The notes under the pieces are model-generated. The model made no database searches. It had not been told where the DNA came from and was given only the letters and a program-made list of their open reading frames with translations. DNA of 64,000 bases from contig NZ_CP047020.1 in assembly GCF_009796285.1 (NCBI RefSeq), forward strand, positions 8,494,001 through 8,558,000, given 5' to 3'. Source of the DNA: Streptomyces broussonetiae. Its GTDB lineage: Bacteria > Actinomycetota > Actinomycetes > Streptomycetales > Streptomycetaceae. The position numbers were made by a program, and so were the translations under genes. Within the stretch, counting starts at the first letter, position 1, and every line of letters begins with the position of its first letter. Positions 34,814 to 43,182 of the stretch are shown piece after piece.

Positions 34814-36235
34814 TCACCCGGCCGGGCAGTCCACCGCCGGCTCCGGCGGCCACAGCTCGTGCCAGTGCAGCTCCGTCTCCAACTGTGCGGCGAGAGAGAC
34901 CAGGCGGGGCTCGCTGTCGGCCGGGCCGAGCAGCTGGGCGCCGACCGGCAGGCCGCCGTCGACGAAACCGGCGGGTACGTTCACGCCGGGCCAGCCCAGC
35001 ACGTTCCACGGCCAGGCGTACGGACAGGCCACGATGATCGCGCGGTCCGTGGCCGCCCCGCCCAGCCGGTTCAGGGCGCCGACCCGGGGCGGGGGAGCGG
35101 CTGTTGTGGGCGCGAGGATCACGTCGTAGGAGGAGAAGAACCGGCCGATGCGACGCTGCAGCACCGCCTCCGCGCGCCGGGCCGCCCGGAGCGGGACTCC
35201 GCCGAGCAGCCGCCCCAGCCGGGCCGCTTCCCGGGTGCGCGGATCGAGCAGCGCCGGGTCGGGCACGTCCCGGACCCGCTCGGCGATCCCGGCGGTGGCG
35301 CGCGGTACGAAGGTCAGCCCGATCGGCCCGTACGGCGGATCGGCCTCCTCGACCTCGTGCCCCAACGCGGCGAGTTTTTCGGCGAGTTCGACGACCCGGG
35401 AGCGGATGTGCGGGTGCAGCCGGACCGGCAGGGCGGTGAAGGGAGGGTTCAGCGACAGGGCGATACGCAGCCGGCCCGGGGCGCGGCCGACGGCGTCCGC
35501 CACCGTCAGGGCGGCCGGCCGGTGCGGGTCCCGGGCGTGGTTGCCGCTCGCCGCGTCCAGCAGCAGGGCCGCGTCGGCGACCGTGCGGGCGAGGGTCCCG
35601 TTGACCGTGATGCCCTGGAAGGACTCGCCGTGCGGCCAGGTCGAGATCCGGCCGCGCTGCGGTTTGATGCCGATCAGATGGGTCCACGAGGCCGGGATCC
35701 GCACCGAGCCGGCCCCGTCGGAGCCGAGCGCGGCGGGCACGAGCCCGGCGGCGACGGCGCAGGCCGAACCTCCGGACGAACCACCGGGCGTGTGCCCGGG
35801 GTGCCACGGGTTGCGGGTCTCCCCGAACGCCGGCCCCTCGGTGAACGGCCACTGTCCCAGCTCGCAGGTGTTGGTCTTGCCCACGATCACGGCACCGGCC
35901 GCGCGCAGCCGCCGTACCGCCTCACCGTCCTCGGCCACCGGCGGGAAGTCGCCCCGGCAGCCGAACGCGGTCGGCTCGCCCGCCACGTCCATGTCGTCCT
36001 TGACCGCCACCGGCACCCCGAGCAGCGGGCCTCGCACCCCGGCGGCCAGCTCCCGGTCGGCTGCGGCCGCTTCGGCGAGCGCGGCCTCGGCCCGTACGAT
36101 CCGGAACGCGTTCAGGGTCGGCTGCGTGGCCTCGATCCGGGCCAGTGCCCGCTCCACCAGCGCGACGGAGGACACCTCTCCCTCGGCGAGCGCACGTCGG
36201 CTCTCGGCGAGGCCTGCGGCACGGTCGGGCGTCAT
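34814..36235 (-). CDS. Amidase (amidase-signature family)
   Basis: This 473-residue amidase-signature hydrolase has VAVKDDMDVAG, which supplies the catalytic Lys, HTPGGSSGGSACAVAAGLVPAALGSDGAGSVRIPA, which contains the cis-Ser and nucleophile Ser, and VNGTLARTVADAALLLDA. The set Lys-cisSer-Ser is complete. Acyl-amide substrates vary widely in this family, so a specific role is not assigned. ATG 36235 has GGAGG nine bases upstream. About 230 bases of non-coding sequence separate it from the PemK-like gene. Confidence 0.9.
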   Translation of the reverse strand: MTPDRAAGLAESRRALAEGEVSSVALVERALARIEATQPTLNAFRIVRAEAALAEAAAADRELAAGVRGPLLGVPVAVKDDMDVAGEPTAFGCRGDFPPVAEDGEAVRRLRAAGAVIVGKTNTCELGQWPFTEGPAFGETRNPWHPGHTPGGSSGGSACAVAAGLVPAALGSDGAGSVRIPASWTHLIGIKPQRGRISTWPHGESFQGITVNGTLARTVADAALLLDAASGNHARDPHRPAALTVADAVGRAPGRLRIALSLNPPFTALPVRLHPHIRSRVVELAEKLAALGHEVEEADPPYGPIGLTFVPRATAGIAERVRDVPDPALLDPRTREAARLGRLLGGVPLRAARRAEAVLQRRIGRFFSSYDVILAPTTAAPPPRVGALNRLGGAATDRAIIVACPYAWPWNVLGWPGVNVPAGFVDGGLPVGAQLLGPADSEPRLVSLAAQLETELHWHELWPPEPAVDCPAG

Positions 36236-36269
36236 GGGGAGCACCTCCGGGAGGCTCCGGGCACGATGT

Positions 36270-36542
36270 CTACCGAACGGTAACGTCCGGGTGTGGGCTC
36301 CGATACCGGTTTCGGCCAGGCGGGTGCGTCCGGTGTACGGCGCACAGGTGCCGGAGCAGCCCCAGCGCGGTGGACACGGCGGCCACGGCACACACCCCGG
36401 TCCAGCCGCAGCACGCGTAGGCCCGGGCGCCCAGCAAGGAACCGAGGCTGCCGCCGAGGCAGGCACAGGTCATATAGGCAGTGTCGAGACGGCTGCGGAC
36501 GTGTGCGCCGAGCGTGTAGATCCGCACCGTGTTGGCGACCAT
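36270..36542 (-). pseudogene. Remnant of an MFS transporter C terminus
   Basis: Reading from 36542, VANTVRIYTLGAHVRSRLD then TAYMTCACLGGSLGSLLGA, CCGWTGVCAVAAVS and a final charged tail resemble the last two helices of a drug-type MFS transporter. There is no room for the other ten helices: a terminator hairpin and the FMN reductase stop lie immediately upstream. It is therefore a truncated leftover rather than a gene. Confidence 0.65.
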
Positions 36543-36550
36543 GCCGCGAA

Positions 36551-36583
36551 AAAGGGGGCCGGAGTGCGACTCCGGCCCCCTTT
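36551..36583. terminator. Strong bidirectional terminator after the FMN reductase
   Basis: AAAGGGGGCCGGAGT at 36551-36565 pairs perfectly with ACTCCGGCCCCCTTT at 36569-36583, a 15-bp stem with a three-base loop. In the minus-strand reading it is followed by a run of five Ts, the best intrinsic terminator in the window. Confidence 0.85.
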
Positions 36584-36599
36584 CCGGGTGCGACACGGC

Positions 36600-37163
36600 T
36601 CAGGCGGCCGCGGTCTCGCCCACGTTGCCGTGCAGACGGGCGACGACCTCGGTCAGCTGGGCGGCGACCTCGGCGTCGTCCACCGGGTGGGTCGCGGCGA
36701 AGCGGGTCACGGAGCCCGGGATGGACAGCTTGATGTCCTCGATCACGTTGCCGCCGGCGATGCCCACGGCCTTGCGGGCCTCGTCCTGCGCCCACACGCC
36801 GCCGTACTGGCCGAAGGCGGTGCCGATCACGGCGACAGGCTTGCCGCCGAAGGCGCCGGCGCCGTACGGGCGGGACAGCCAGTCGATGGCGTTCTTCAGG
36901 ACGGCCGGGATGGTGCCGTTGTACTCGGGGGAGAACAGCAGGAAGGCGTCGGCGGCCTGGGCGGCCTCACGCAGCTTCGCGGCGGGGGCCGGCACGTTGC
37001 CCTCGACGTCGATGTCCTCGTTGTAGAACGGGATCTCGGCGAGGCCCTCGAAGAGCACGACCTCGGCACCCTCGGGAGCGAGCTTGACGGCCGCCTCGGC
37101 GAGCTGGCGGTTGTGCGAACCGGCGCGGAGGCTGCCGACGAGCGCGAGGATACGGACAGACAT
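36600..37163 (-). CDS. NADPH-dependent FMN reductase
   Basis: This 187-residue flavodoxin-fold reductase has ILALVGSLRAGSHNRQLAEAA for FMN phosphate binding and FLLFSPEYNGTIPAVLKNAIDWLSRP for the isoalloxazine site. It reduces FMN, quinones or azo dyes with NADPH. The start at 37163 is chosen for GGAG seven bases upstream. It is divergent from a TetR gene, and two palindromes with a shared sequence lie between them, so it is probably the regulated target. Confidence 0.9.
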   Translation of the reverse strand: MSVRILALVGSLRAGSHNRQLAEAAVKLAPEGAEVVLFEGLAEIPFYNEDIDVEGNVPAPAAKLREAAQAADAFLLFSPEYNGTIPAVLKNAIDWLSRPYGAGAFGGKPVAVIGTAFGQYGGVWAQDEARKAVGIAGGNVIEDIKLSIPGSVTRFAATHPVDDAEVAAQLTEVVARLHGNVGETAAA

Positions 37164-37200
37164 GGGAACTCCAAAGGGCTGAATCATCGCGGTTTCGATC

Positions 37201-37249
37201 CGGACCGAAGTCCGTTTAAGTTTCTACCAGCATAAGCGGACCGCGGTCC
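37201..37249. promoter_or_regulatory. Paired palindromic operators between FMN reductase and TetR genes
   Basis: CGGACCGAAGTCCG at 37201-37214 and GGACCGCGGTCC at 37238-37249 share the GGACCG/GTCC halves and are 36 bases apart centre to centre. They lie in the 117-base divergent gap and should be bound by the TetR protein at 37281. Confidence 0.6.
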
Positions 37250-37280
37250 AGTTTTGTTCCCGATGCTTTACGCTGGCTTC

Positions 37281-37946
37281 ATGTCCGCCGCGCTGCCCTC
37301 TTTCCCGATGCCTGAGGAGCCCCTCGACGCACCTCGGTTGCTCCAGGTGGCTCCGGCCACCGAGGAGCCGTGCCTGCGCGCCGACGCGGCCCGCAACCGG
37401 GCCCGGCTGCTGGAGGCCGCCGCCCGCCTGATCGCCGAACACGGGGTGGCCGGGGTCACCATGGAGGCGGTGGCCGCGGCGGCCAAGGTCGGCAAGGGCA
37501 CGGTGTTCCGCCGCTTCGGTGACCGCACGGGGCTGCTGATGGCCCTGCTCGACCACGCCGACCGGCAGCTCCAGGCCGACTTCCTGGGCGGGCCCGCGCC
37601 GCTCGGCCCCGGAGCGCCGCCCCTGGACCGGCTGCGCGCCTTCGGCGTGGCGGTGCTGTACCGGTCGGCCGAGCAGCTCGACCTCCAGCTGGCCGCCCAG
37701 CCGGATCCCGCCCGTCGCTTCTCCCATCCGGCGATAGCGGCGCGGCGCACGCACATCACGATGCTGCTGCGCCGGATCGTGCCGCACGCCGACTGCGACC
37801 TGCTGGCCCAGACGCTGCTGGCCTCGCTCGACCCGGCCCTGATCCACCATCAGACCCGTCAGTGCGGCATGCCCATGGAGCGCCTCGAGACGGGCTGGAT
37901 CGACCTGGTCGCCCGGGTGACCGGCACCGAGCCGCCGCAGCGCTGA
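37281..37946 (+). CDS. TetR-family regulator
   Basis: This 221-residue regulator has an N-terminal extension and then the TetR DNA-binding domain RNRARLLEAAARLIAEHGVAGVTMEAVAAAAKVGKGTVFRRFGDRTGLLMALLDHADRQL. The C-terminal ligand domain is unclassified. The ATG at 37281 lacks a ribosome binding site, so a leaderless mRNA is possible. Divergence from the FMN reductase with shared palindromes suggests autoregulation and control of that gene by an electrophile or quinone-like signal. Confidence 0.88.
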   Translation: MSAALPSFPMPEEPLDAPRLLQVAPATEEPCLRADAARNRARLLEAAARLIAEHGVAGVTMEAVAAAAKVGKGTVFRRFGDRTGLLMALLDHADRQLQADFLGGPAPLGPGAPPLDRLRAFGVAVLYRSAEQLDLQLAAQPDPARRFSHPAIAARRTHITMLLRRIVPHADCDLLAQTLLASLDPALIHHQTRQCGMPMERLETGWIDLVARVTGTEPPQR

Positions 37947-37952
37947 GCCCGC

Positions 37953-39122
37953 TCAGACGCCCTGTACGAACAGGTCGAGCAGACCCTGCGGGGCGTCGGC
38001 CCGGAACAGCAGGGCGCTGTTCGCCGCCGACTCCGCCGCGGACACCTCGGCACGCCGGAACATCCGCTCCTCGTAGGCCGTCAGCGCCGCCTCGGTGTCC
38101 CCGGGGTGCGCGGCCAGGGCACGGCCCAGTTCGGCGCCGTCGAGCAGGGCCAGGTTGGCTCCCTCGCCCGCGAACGGCGACATCAGATGGGCCGCGTCCC
38201 CGAGCAGGGTGACCCCGGGGATCCGGTCCCAGCGGTGCCCGACCGGCAGTGCGTGGATCCGCCGGGGCACCAGCAGCCCGTCCGCGTCGGCGACCAGCGC
38301 CCGCAGGCTCTCGTCCCAGCCGCCGAACTCCTTCAGCACCGCCGCCTTCGCCGCCTCGGTGTCGTCGAAGTCGATGCCGTCCAGCCAGTCCTGCGGCGCC
38401 TCGACGGCCGCGTAGACGTGCAGGCTGCCGTCGCTCTCGCGGTGCGCGAGGAAGCCCCGGCCCGCGTCCAGCGCGAACAGCATCCCGCCGCCGACCACCG
38501 CCGCGCTCGCCGGATGCCGCACATCGGCCTCCGTCAGGTCCGCCTCGACGAACGACACCCCCGTGTACGCGGGCCGGGCGGGCGAGAGCAGCGGGCGGAT
38601 CCTGGACCAGGCGCCGTCCGCGCCGACCAGGACGTCCGTGGTGAAGCCGGTGCCGTCCGCGAGCCTCACCTCGTGCCGGCCGCCGCCCAGCGGGCGCGCC
38701 CCGGTGACCTTGGCGCCCCAGCGGACCGTGCCCTCGGGCAGCGAGCCGAGCAGCAGCTCGCGCAGCGCACCGCGGTCGATCTCGGGCCGGCCGCCGCTGC
38801 CGTCGTCGGCCTCGGCCAGCCGGACCGTGCCGTACCGGTCCAGGACCCGCATGGCCTGTCCACCGGCGTGGACGCGCCGGAGGAACTCCGTGTGCAGCCC
38901 GGCCGCCCGCAGCGCCTCCTGGCCGGAGTCGTCGTGGATGTCGAGCATCCCGCCCTGGATCCGGGCGTCCGGCGAAGCGTCCAGATCGAAGAGGGCGGCC
39001 TCGATGCCGTGCACGTGCAGCACCCGGGCGAGCGCGAGCCCACCGAGCCCCGCGCCGACGACGGTGACGGGGTGGTGAGGCAGGTGAGGGAGGGTGGATG
39101 TGCTGTGCGAGGGGGCGGTCAT
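37953..39122 (-). CDS. FAD-dependent monooxygenase, TetX-like
   Basis: This 389-residue class A flavin monooxygenase has the FAD motif VTVVGAGLGGLALARVLHVHG, LVGADGAWSRIRPLL, and GVTLLGDAAHLMSPFAGEGANLALLDGAELGRAL. This order and sequence are close to the TetX group, which hydroxylates tetracyclines, though other aromatic substrates are possible. GGAGG lies eight bases before the ATG. It sits downstream of a TetR gene on the same strand, an arrangement like an inducible drug-modifying cassette. Confidence 0.87.
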   Translation of the reverse strand: MTAPSHSTSTLPHLPHHPVTVVGAGLGGLALARVLHVHGIEAALFDLDASPDARIQGGMLDIHDDSGQEALRAAGLHTEFLRRVHAGGQAMRVLDRYGTVRLAEADDGSGGRPEIDRGALRELLLGSLPEGTVRWGAKVTGARPLGGGRHEVRLADGTGFTTDVLVGADGAWSRIRPLLSPARPAYTGVSFVEADLTEADVRHPASAAVVGGGMLFALDAGRGFLAHRESDGSLHVYAAVEAPQDWLDGIDFDDTEAAKAAVLKEFGGWDESLRALVADADGLLVPRRIHALPVGHRWDRIPGVTLLGDAAHLMSPFAGEGANLALLDGAELGRALAAHPGDTEAALTAYEERMFRRAEVSAAESAANSALLFRADAPQGLLDLFVQGV

Positions 39123-39268
39123 GGTGGCCTCCGGGTGGGTGTGCGGGTGGGTGCGGGCCGGTCCGCCGGGTCGGCGGGTCGTCGGATGCGGGAGCGGGCC
39201 GTGCGGCGGACCGGCCGCCGGCTGCCGTGCAGCACCGTCGGGGTGCGCTTACGGCGCTCCGTGGCACG

Positions 39269-40012
39269 TCAGCCCGGTACGGCGGTCCGCTCGATGCCGT
39301 TGATCAGGGCCTGGAAGGCCCACGACAGGCGGGCCCGGGGGGCTCCGGACAGCAGCGCGTCGGCACTCTCGGCGATGTGCGGATGCGTGCCCGCGGGCGC
39401 CTCGCGCAGGGCGCGGGACAGCGCCTGCCAGTCGCCCGTGGACTCCTCCCCGGCATGCTCGGCGGCGGTCGCGGTGGCGTGCTGGAGCAGCAGGTCGACG
39501 CCCCACGCCGCCTGTGCCCGCGGTACCCCGCCCGCGTCGAGCAGCTCCAGCAGGGTCTCGATGAGCCGCAGATAGTGCGGGCCGCTCGGCCGTGCGGTCA
39601 GTGCCGAGCGGGCGAGGCTCGGGTGTTCCAGGAGCATCGCGGTGCAGGCGGTGAGGACCTTCTCCAGCCGCTCCCGCCAGGTGCCCTCGGCCGGGGCGGG
39701 TCCGACCGTGCCGAGCAGTTCGTCCAGGACGGCCGCGTGCAGTTCGTCGGTGCTGCGGACGTACACGTACAGCGAGGCCGGGCCGGTGTCCAGCTCCTGC
39801 GCGAGGCGCCGCATGGTGACCTTGCGCAGCCCTTCCGCGCGCAGGATCGCGACGGCGGCCGTGACGATGCCCTCCCGGGTGAGGGCGGGCTTGGCGGGAC
39901 GCTCGCGACGGGAACGAGGGGGACCAGGGGAACCAGGGGAACCAGGGGAACCAGGGGAACCAGGGGAACCAGGGGAACCAGGGGAACCAGGGGAGTCGGC
40001 AGAGGAGGTCAT
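39269..40012 (-). CDS. TetR-family regulator with N-terminal Gly-Ser-Pro repeat
   Basis: This 247-residue regulator starts with MTSSAD and seven Ser-Pro-Gly units. The TetR DNA-binding domain LTREGIVTAAVAILRAEGLRKVTMRRLAQELDTGPASLYVYVRSTDELHAAVLDELLG follows, with a TetR C-terminal class 1 type ligand domain. A large palindrome array lies 9-55 bases upstream of its start. It should repress itself and the TetX-like monooxygenase downstream. Confidence 0.9.
   Translation of the reverse strand: MTSSADSPGSPGSPGSPGSPGSPGSPGSPGPPRSRRERPAKPALTREGIVTAAVAILRAEGLRKVTMRRLAQELDTGPASLYVYVRSTDELHAAVLDELLGTVGPAPAEGTWRERLEKVLTACTAMLLEHPSLARSALTARPSGPHYLRLIETLLELLDAGGVPRAQAAWGVDLLLQHATATAAEHAGEESTGDWQALSRALREAPAGTHPHIAESADALLSGAPRARLSWAFQALINGIERTAVPG
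39922..39995. repeat. Nine-base tandem repeat inside the TetR gene
   Basis: Seven to eight nearly perfect copies of the unit GGGGAACCA encode the Gly-Ser-Pro tract at the N terminus of the TetR protein. The unit length keeps the frame when copies are lost or gained. Confidence 0.9.
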
Positions 40013-40020
40013 GACTTCAC

Positions 40021-40067
40021 CGTAACGAACATGTTCGTTACGAGCAAGTTCGTTACGAACATGTTCG
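40021..40067. promoter_or_regulatory. Compound palindromic operator upstream of the TetR gene
   Basis: Bases 40021-40042 form a perfect 22-bp palindrome centred on ACATGT with CGTAACGAAC arms. It is followed by GTTCGTTACGAAC (40048-40060) and CGAACATGTTCG (40056-40067), which reuse the same half sites. It lies between the divergent TetR and LacI genes. Confidence 0.75.
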
Positions 40068-40197
40068 CCGCCGCCTGCCGGACACCGTCGGACACTCAGG
40101 TGCGGGAGGTGCGGACCGCACTGGATTTCGTCGAACGGTGAACCACATCGCCCCGCCCGCTCCGGGCGCCCGCCGCTCTGCCAAGATGCGGTCTGTC

Positions 40198-41199
40198 ATG
40201 GTGCAGATACCGAACACGCCCACGAGCGCCGACGTCGCCCGCCTGGCCGGAGTCTCCCGCGCGACCGTGTCGTACGTCCTCAACAACACCAGCGCCGTAC
40301 GGATCAGCGAACCGACGCGCCGGCGCGTCCACGAGGCCGCCCGGGAACTGGGGTACGTGCCGCACGCCGCTGCCCGCAGCCTGCGCGCCGGACACAGCCG
40401 CATGGTCCTCATGCCCGCCCCGGCGATCCCGGTGGGCCCCCTCTACAGCGCGTTCCTCAACGAACTCCAGCAGGCGCTCGGCCGCCTGGACTACACCGTC
40501 GTGCAGTACGGCACGGTCGGTCTGCACGCCGACGAAGCCGCCCGTGCCTGGGCCGAGCTGCGGCCGGTCGCCGTCCTGGTACCCGGCGTGGAACTCGGCC
40601 CGCGGGGCGTGGAGAACCTCAAGCGCTCCGGCGCCCGGGCCGTGGTCACCCTCGGCCCCGTGCGCGTCGACGGCGCACACGCCCTGCTGATGGACCACGA
40701 CGCGGTCGGTCACCGCGCGGGCACCCACCTGCTGGCCCGAGGGCGCCGCCGGATCGGCGTGGTGGTGCCGGAGGAACCCGGCCTGGAGTTCTACTCCCGG
40801 CCCCGGCTCGCCGGTGTGCGCGAGGCACTGCGCGGCACGGACGCGGCCGTGACGGAGCTGCCGCTCGCGTACACGGAGCAGTCGGCCGGCCGACTTGCGG
40901 CCCGCTGGCGGGAGTCGGAGCTGGACGCGGTGTTCGCCTACAACGACGAGTACGCGATGCTGCTGATGCGCGCCCTGCAGGACGAGGGGCTGCGCGTCCC
41001 CGAGGACGTGGCCGTGATCGGCGCCGACGACCTGATGCTCGGCCGGCTGCTGCGCCCGAGGCTCAGCACGGTCCGTATCGACCTGCCTTCCGGCCGGGAC
41101 CTGGCGGAACTGGTCGACCGCGCCGTACGTGACCCCGGCGGGGAACCGGAGGTGCGCACCGTACTGGGGGCCTCGGTGATCCGGCGCGAGTCCAGCTGA
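40198..41199 (+). CDS. LacI-family regulator
   Basis: This 333-residue regulator has the LacI helix-turn-helix TSADVARLAGVSRATVSYVLNNTSAVRISEPTRRRVHEAARELGYVPHAAARSLRAGHS and a periplasmic-binding-like effector domain ending AVIGADDLMLGRLLRPRLSTVRID. The ATG at 40198 has no clear ribosome binding site; ATG 40186 is in frame. No sugar genes are adjacent, so the target is unknown. It is divergent from the TetR gene across the palindrome array. Confidence 0.87.
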   Translation: MVQIPNTPTSADVARLAGVSRATVSYVLNNTSAVRISEPTRRRVHEAARELGYVPHAAARSLRAGHSRMVLMPAPAIPVGPLYSAFLNELQQALGRLDYTVVQYGTVGLHADEAARAWAELRPVAVLVPGVELGPRGVENLKRSGARAVVTLGPVRVDGAHALLMDHDAVGHRAGTHLLARGRRRIGVVVPEEPGLEFYSRPRLAGVREALRGTDAAVTELPLAYTEQSAGRLAARWRESELDAVFAYNDEYAMLLMRALQDEGLRVPEDVAVIGADDLMLGRLLRPRLSTVRIDLPSGRDLAELVDRAVRDPGGEPEVRTVLGASVIRRESS

Positions 41200-41236
41200 T
41201 CGCGCGCCCGGGACCCCCGGTCCGTGGTGCCGCCTG

Positions 41237-41611
<375 letters not shown>

Positions 41612-41654
41612 GGTGTGAATCCCTACTTCCCGGTGTGGGTGTGCCGTCGGCGGA

Positions 41655-41680
41655 AACGCGGCCGTCGGGCTGCCTATTCC
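41655..41680 (-). promoter_or_regulatory. SigR-type promoter of thioredoxin
   Basis: On the minus strand, GGAAT (41680-41676) is followed after exactly 18 bases by GTT (41657-41655). This matches the SigR consensus GGAAT-N18-GTT. Transcription would begin near 41648, giving a leader of about 37 bases before the thioredoxin ATG. Confidence 0.75.
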
Positions 41681-41751
41681 ACCTGTGCACGCCTGCATTC
41701 CGCGCGCGTACCCGTGTGGCCGCCACGCACACCACCCACCAGACTGTGCCC

Positions 41752-43182
41752 ATGACGGAAACGGAATCCATCGCGTACGACGTCGTGGTGCTCGGGGCCG
41801 GGCCCGTGGGGGAGAACGTCGCCGACCGCACACGTGCGGCCGGTCTCACCACCGCGGTCGTGGAGAGCGAACTGGTCGGCGGAGAGTGCTCGTACTGGGC
41901 GTGCATGCCCAGCAAGGCGCTGCTGCGGCCGGTGATCGCCCAGGCCGACGCCCGCCGCCTGCCCGGCCTCGCCCAGGACGTCCAGGGCCTCCTCGACACC
42001 CCGGCGGTCCTCGCCCGCCGGGACGACTACACCTCCCACTGGAAGGACGACGGCCAGGTCGCCTGGCTGAACGGCATCGGTGCCGACCTGTACCGCGGCC
42101 ACGGCCGGCTCGCCGGACCCCGTACGGTCACCGTGACCGCTCCCGACGGCACGGTCACGACCCTCACCGCCCGGCATGCCGTCGCGGTCGCCACCGGTAC
42201 CCGGGCCCAGCTGCCCGACCTGCCCGGCCTCGCCGACGTGAAGCCCTGGACCAGCCGCGAGGCGACCAGCGCCAAGGCCGCACCGGCCCGGCTGATCGTC
42301 GTCGGCGGCGGTGTCGTCGCCACCGAGATGGCGACCGCATGGCAGGCCCTCGGTTCGCAGGTCACCCTGCTGGTGCGGGGCAAGGGCCTGCTGAACCGGA
42401 TGGAGCCGTTCGCCGGTGAACTGGTCGCCGGAGCGCTCACCGAGGCGGGTGTCGACGTCCGCACCGGCACCTCCGCCGCCTCCGTCACCCGCGAGCACGG
42501 CACCGTCGTGGTGGAGACCGGCACGGGCGAGCGGCTGGAGGCCGACGAGATCCTGTTCGCCACCGGCCGCGTCCCGCACACCGACGACATCGGGCTCGAC
42601 ACCGTCGGCCTGAAGCCGGGCTCCTGGCTGGACGTGGACGACAGCCTGCGCGTCACCGGCACCGACTGGCTGTACGCCGTCGGCGACGTGAACCACCGCG
42701 CCCTCCTCACCCACCAGGGCAAGTACCAGGCCCGGATCGCCGGAGCGGCCATCGCCGACCGGGCCGCCGGCGGCACCCTGCTGCAGGAGCCCTGGGGTGC
42801 GCACGCCGCCACCGCCGACCACCACGCCGTACCGCAGGTCGTCTTCACCGACCCCGAGGCCGCCGCGGTCGGCCTCTCGCTCGCCGAGGCGGAACAGGCC
42901 GGCCACCGCGTGCGCGCCGTCGACGTCGAGTTCTCCTCGGTCGCCGGTGCGGGCCTGTACGCCGACGGCTACACGGGGCGCGCCCGGATGGTGGTCGACC
43001 TGGAGGAGGAGATCCTGCGCGGCGTCACCTTCGTCGGCCCCGGCGTCGGCGAACTCATCCACTCGGCGACCGTCGCCGTCGCGGGCCGCGTCCCGGTCGA
43101 CCGCCTGTGGCACGCGGTCCCGTCGTACCCGACGCTGAGCGAGGTGTGGCTGCGGCTGCTGGAGGCCTACCGCGACAACTGA
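41752..43182 (+). CDS. Pyridine nucleotide-disulfide oxidoreductase (mercuric/lipoamide-type)
   Basis: This 476-residue flavoprotein has the FAD motif DVVVLGAGPVGENVADR, a redox disulfide Cys46-SYWA-Cys51 in GGECSYWACMPSKAL, the NAD(P) motif LIVVGGGVVATEMATAW, the second FAD motif WLYAVGDV, and a C-terminal HAVPSYPTLSEVW where His is the acid-base residue. The CSYWAC spacer differs from the usual CLNVGC. Residues for metal-binding MerA are absent. The substrate is unknown. It is divergent from thioredoxin and overlaps the convergent deformylase gene by 16 bases. Confidence 0.87.
   Translation: MTETESIAYDVVVLGAGPVGENVADRTRAAGLTTAVVESELVGGECSYWACMPSKALLRPVIAQADARRLPGLAQDVQGLLDTPAVLARRDDYTSHWKDDGQVAWLNGIGADLYRGHGRLAGPRTVTVTAPDGTVTTLTARHAVAVATGTRAQLPDLPGLADVKPWTSREATSAKAAPARLIVVGGGVVATEMATAWQALGSQVTLLVRGKGLLNRMEPFAGELVAGALTEAGVDVRTGTSAASVTREHGTVVVETGTGERLEADEILFATGRVPHTDDIGLDTVGLKPGSWLDVDDSLRVTGTDWLYAVGDVNHRALLTHQGKYQARIAGAAIADRAAGGTLLQEPWGAHAATADHHAVPQVVFTDPEAAAVGLSLAEAEQAGHRVRAVDVEFSSVAGAGLYADGYTGRARMVVDLEEEILRGVTFVGPGVGELIHSATVAVAGRVPVDRLWHAVPSYPTLSEVWLRLLEAYRDN

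Noticed and set aside
39922..39995. CRISPR-like array
   Set aside because: The unit is nine bases with no spacers and is in frame within a TetR gene.
41658..41700. A second SigR promoter using the GGAAT at about 41698
   Set aside because: The sequence 18 bases downstream is AAT, not GTT.
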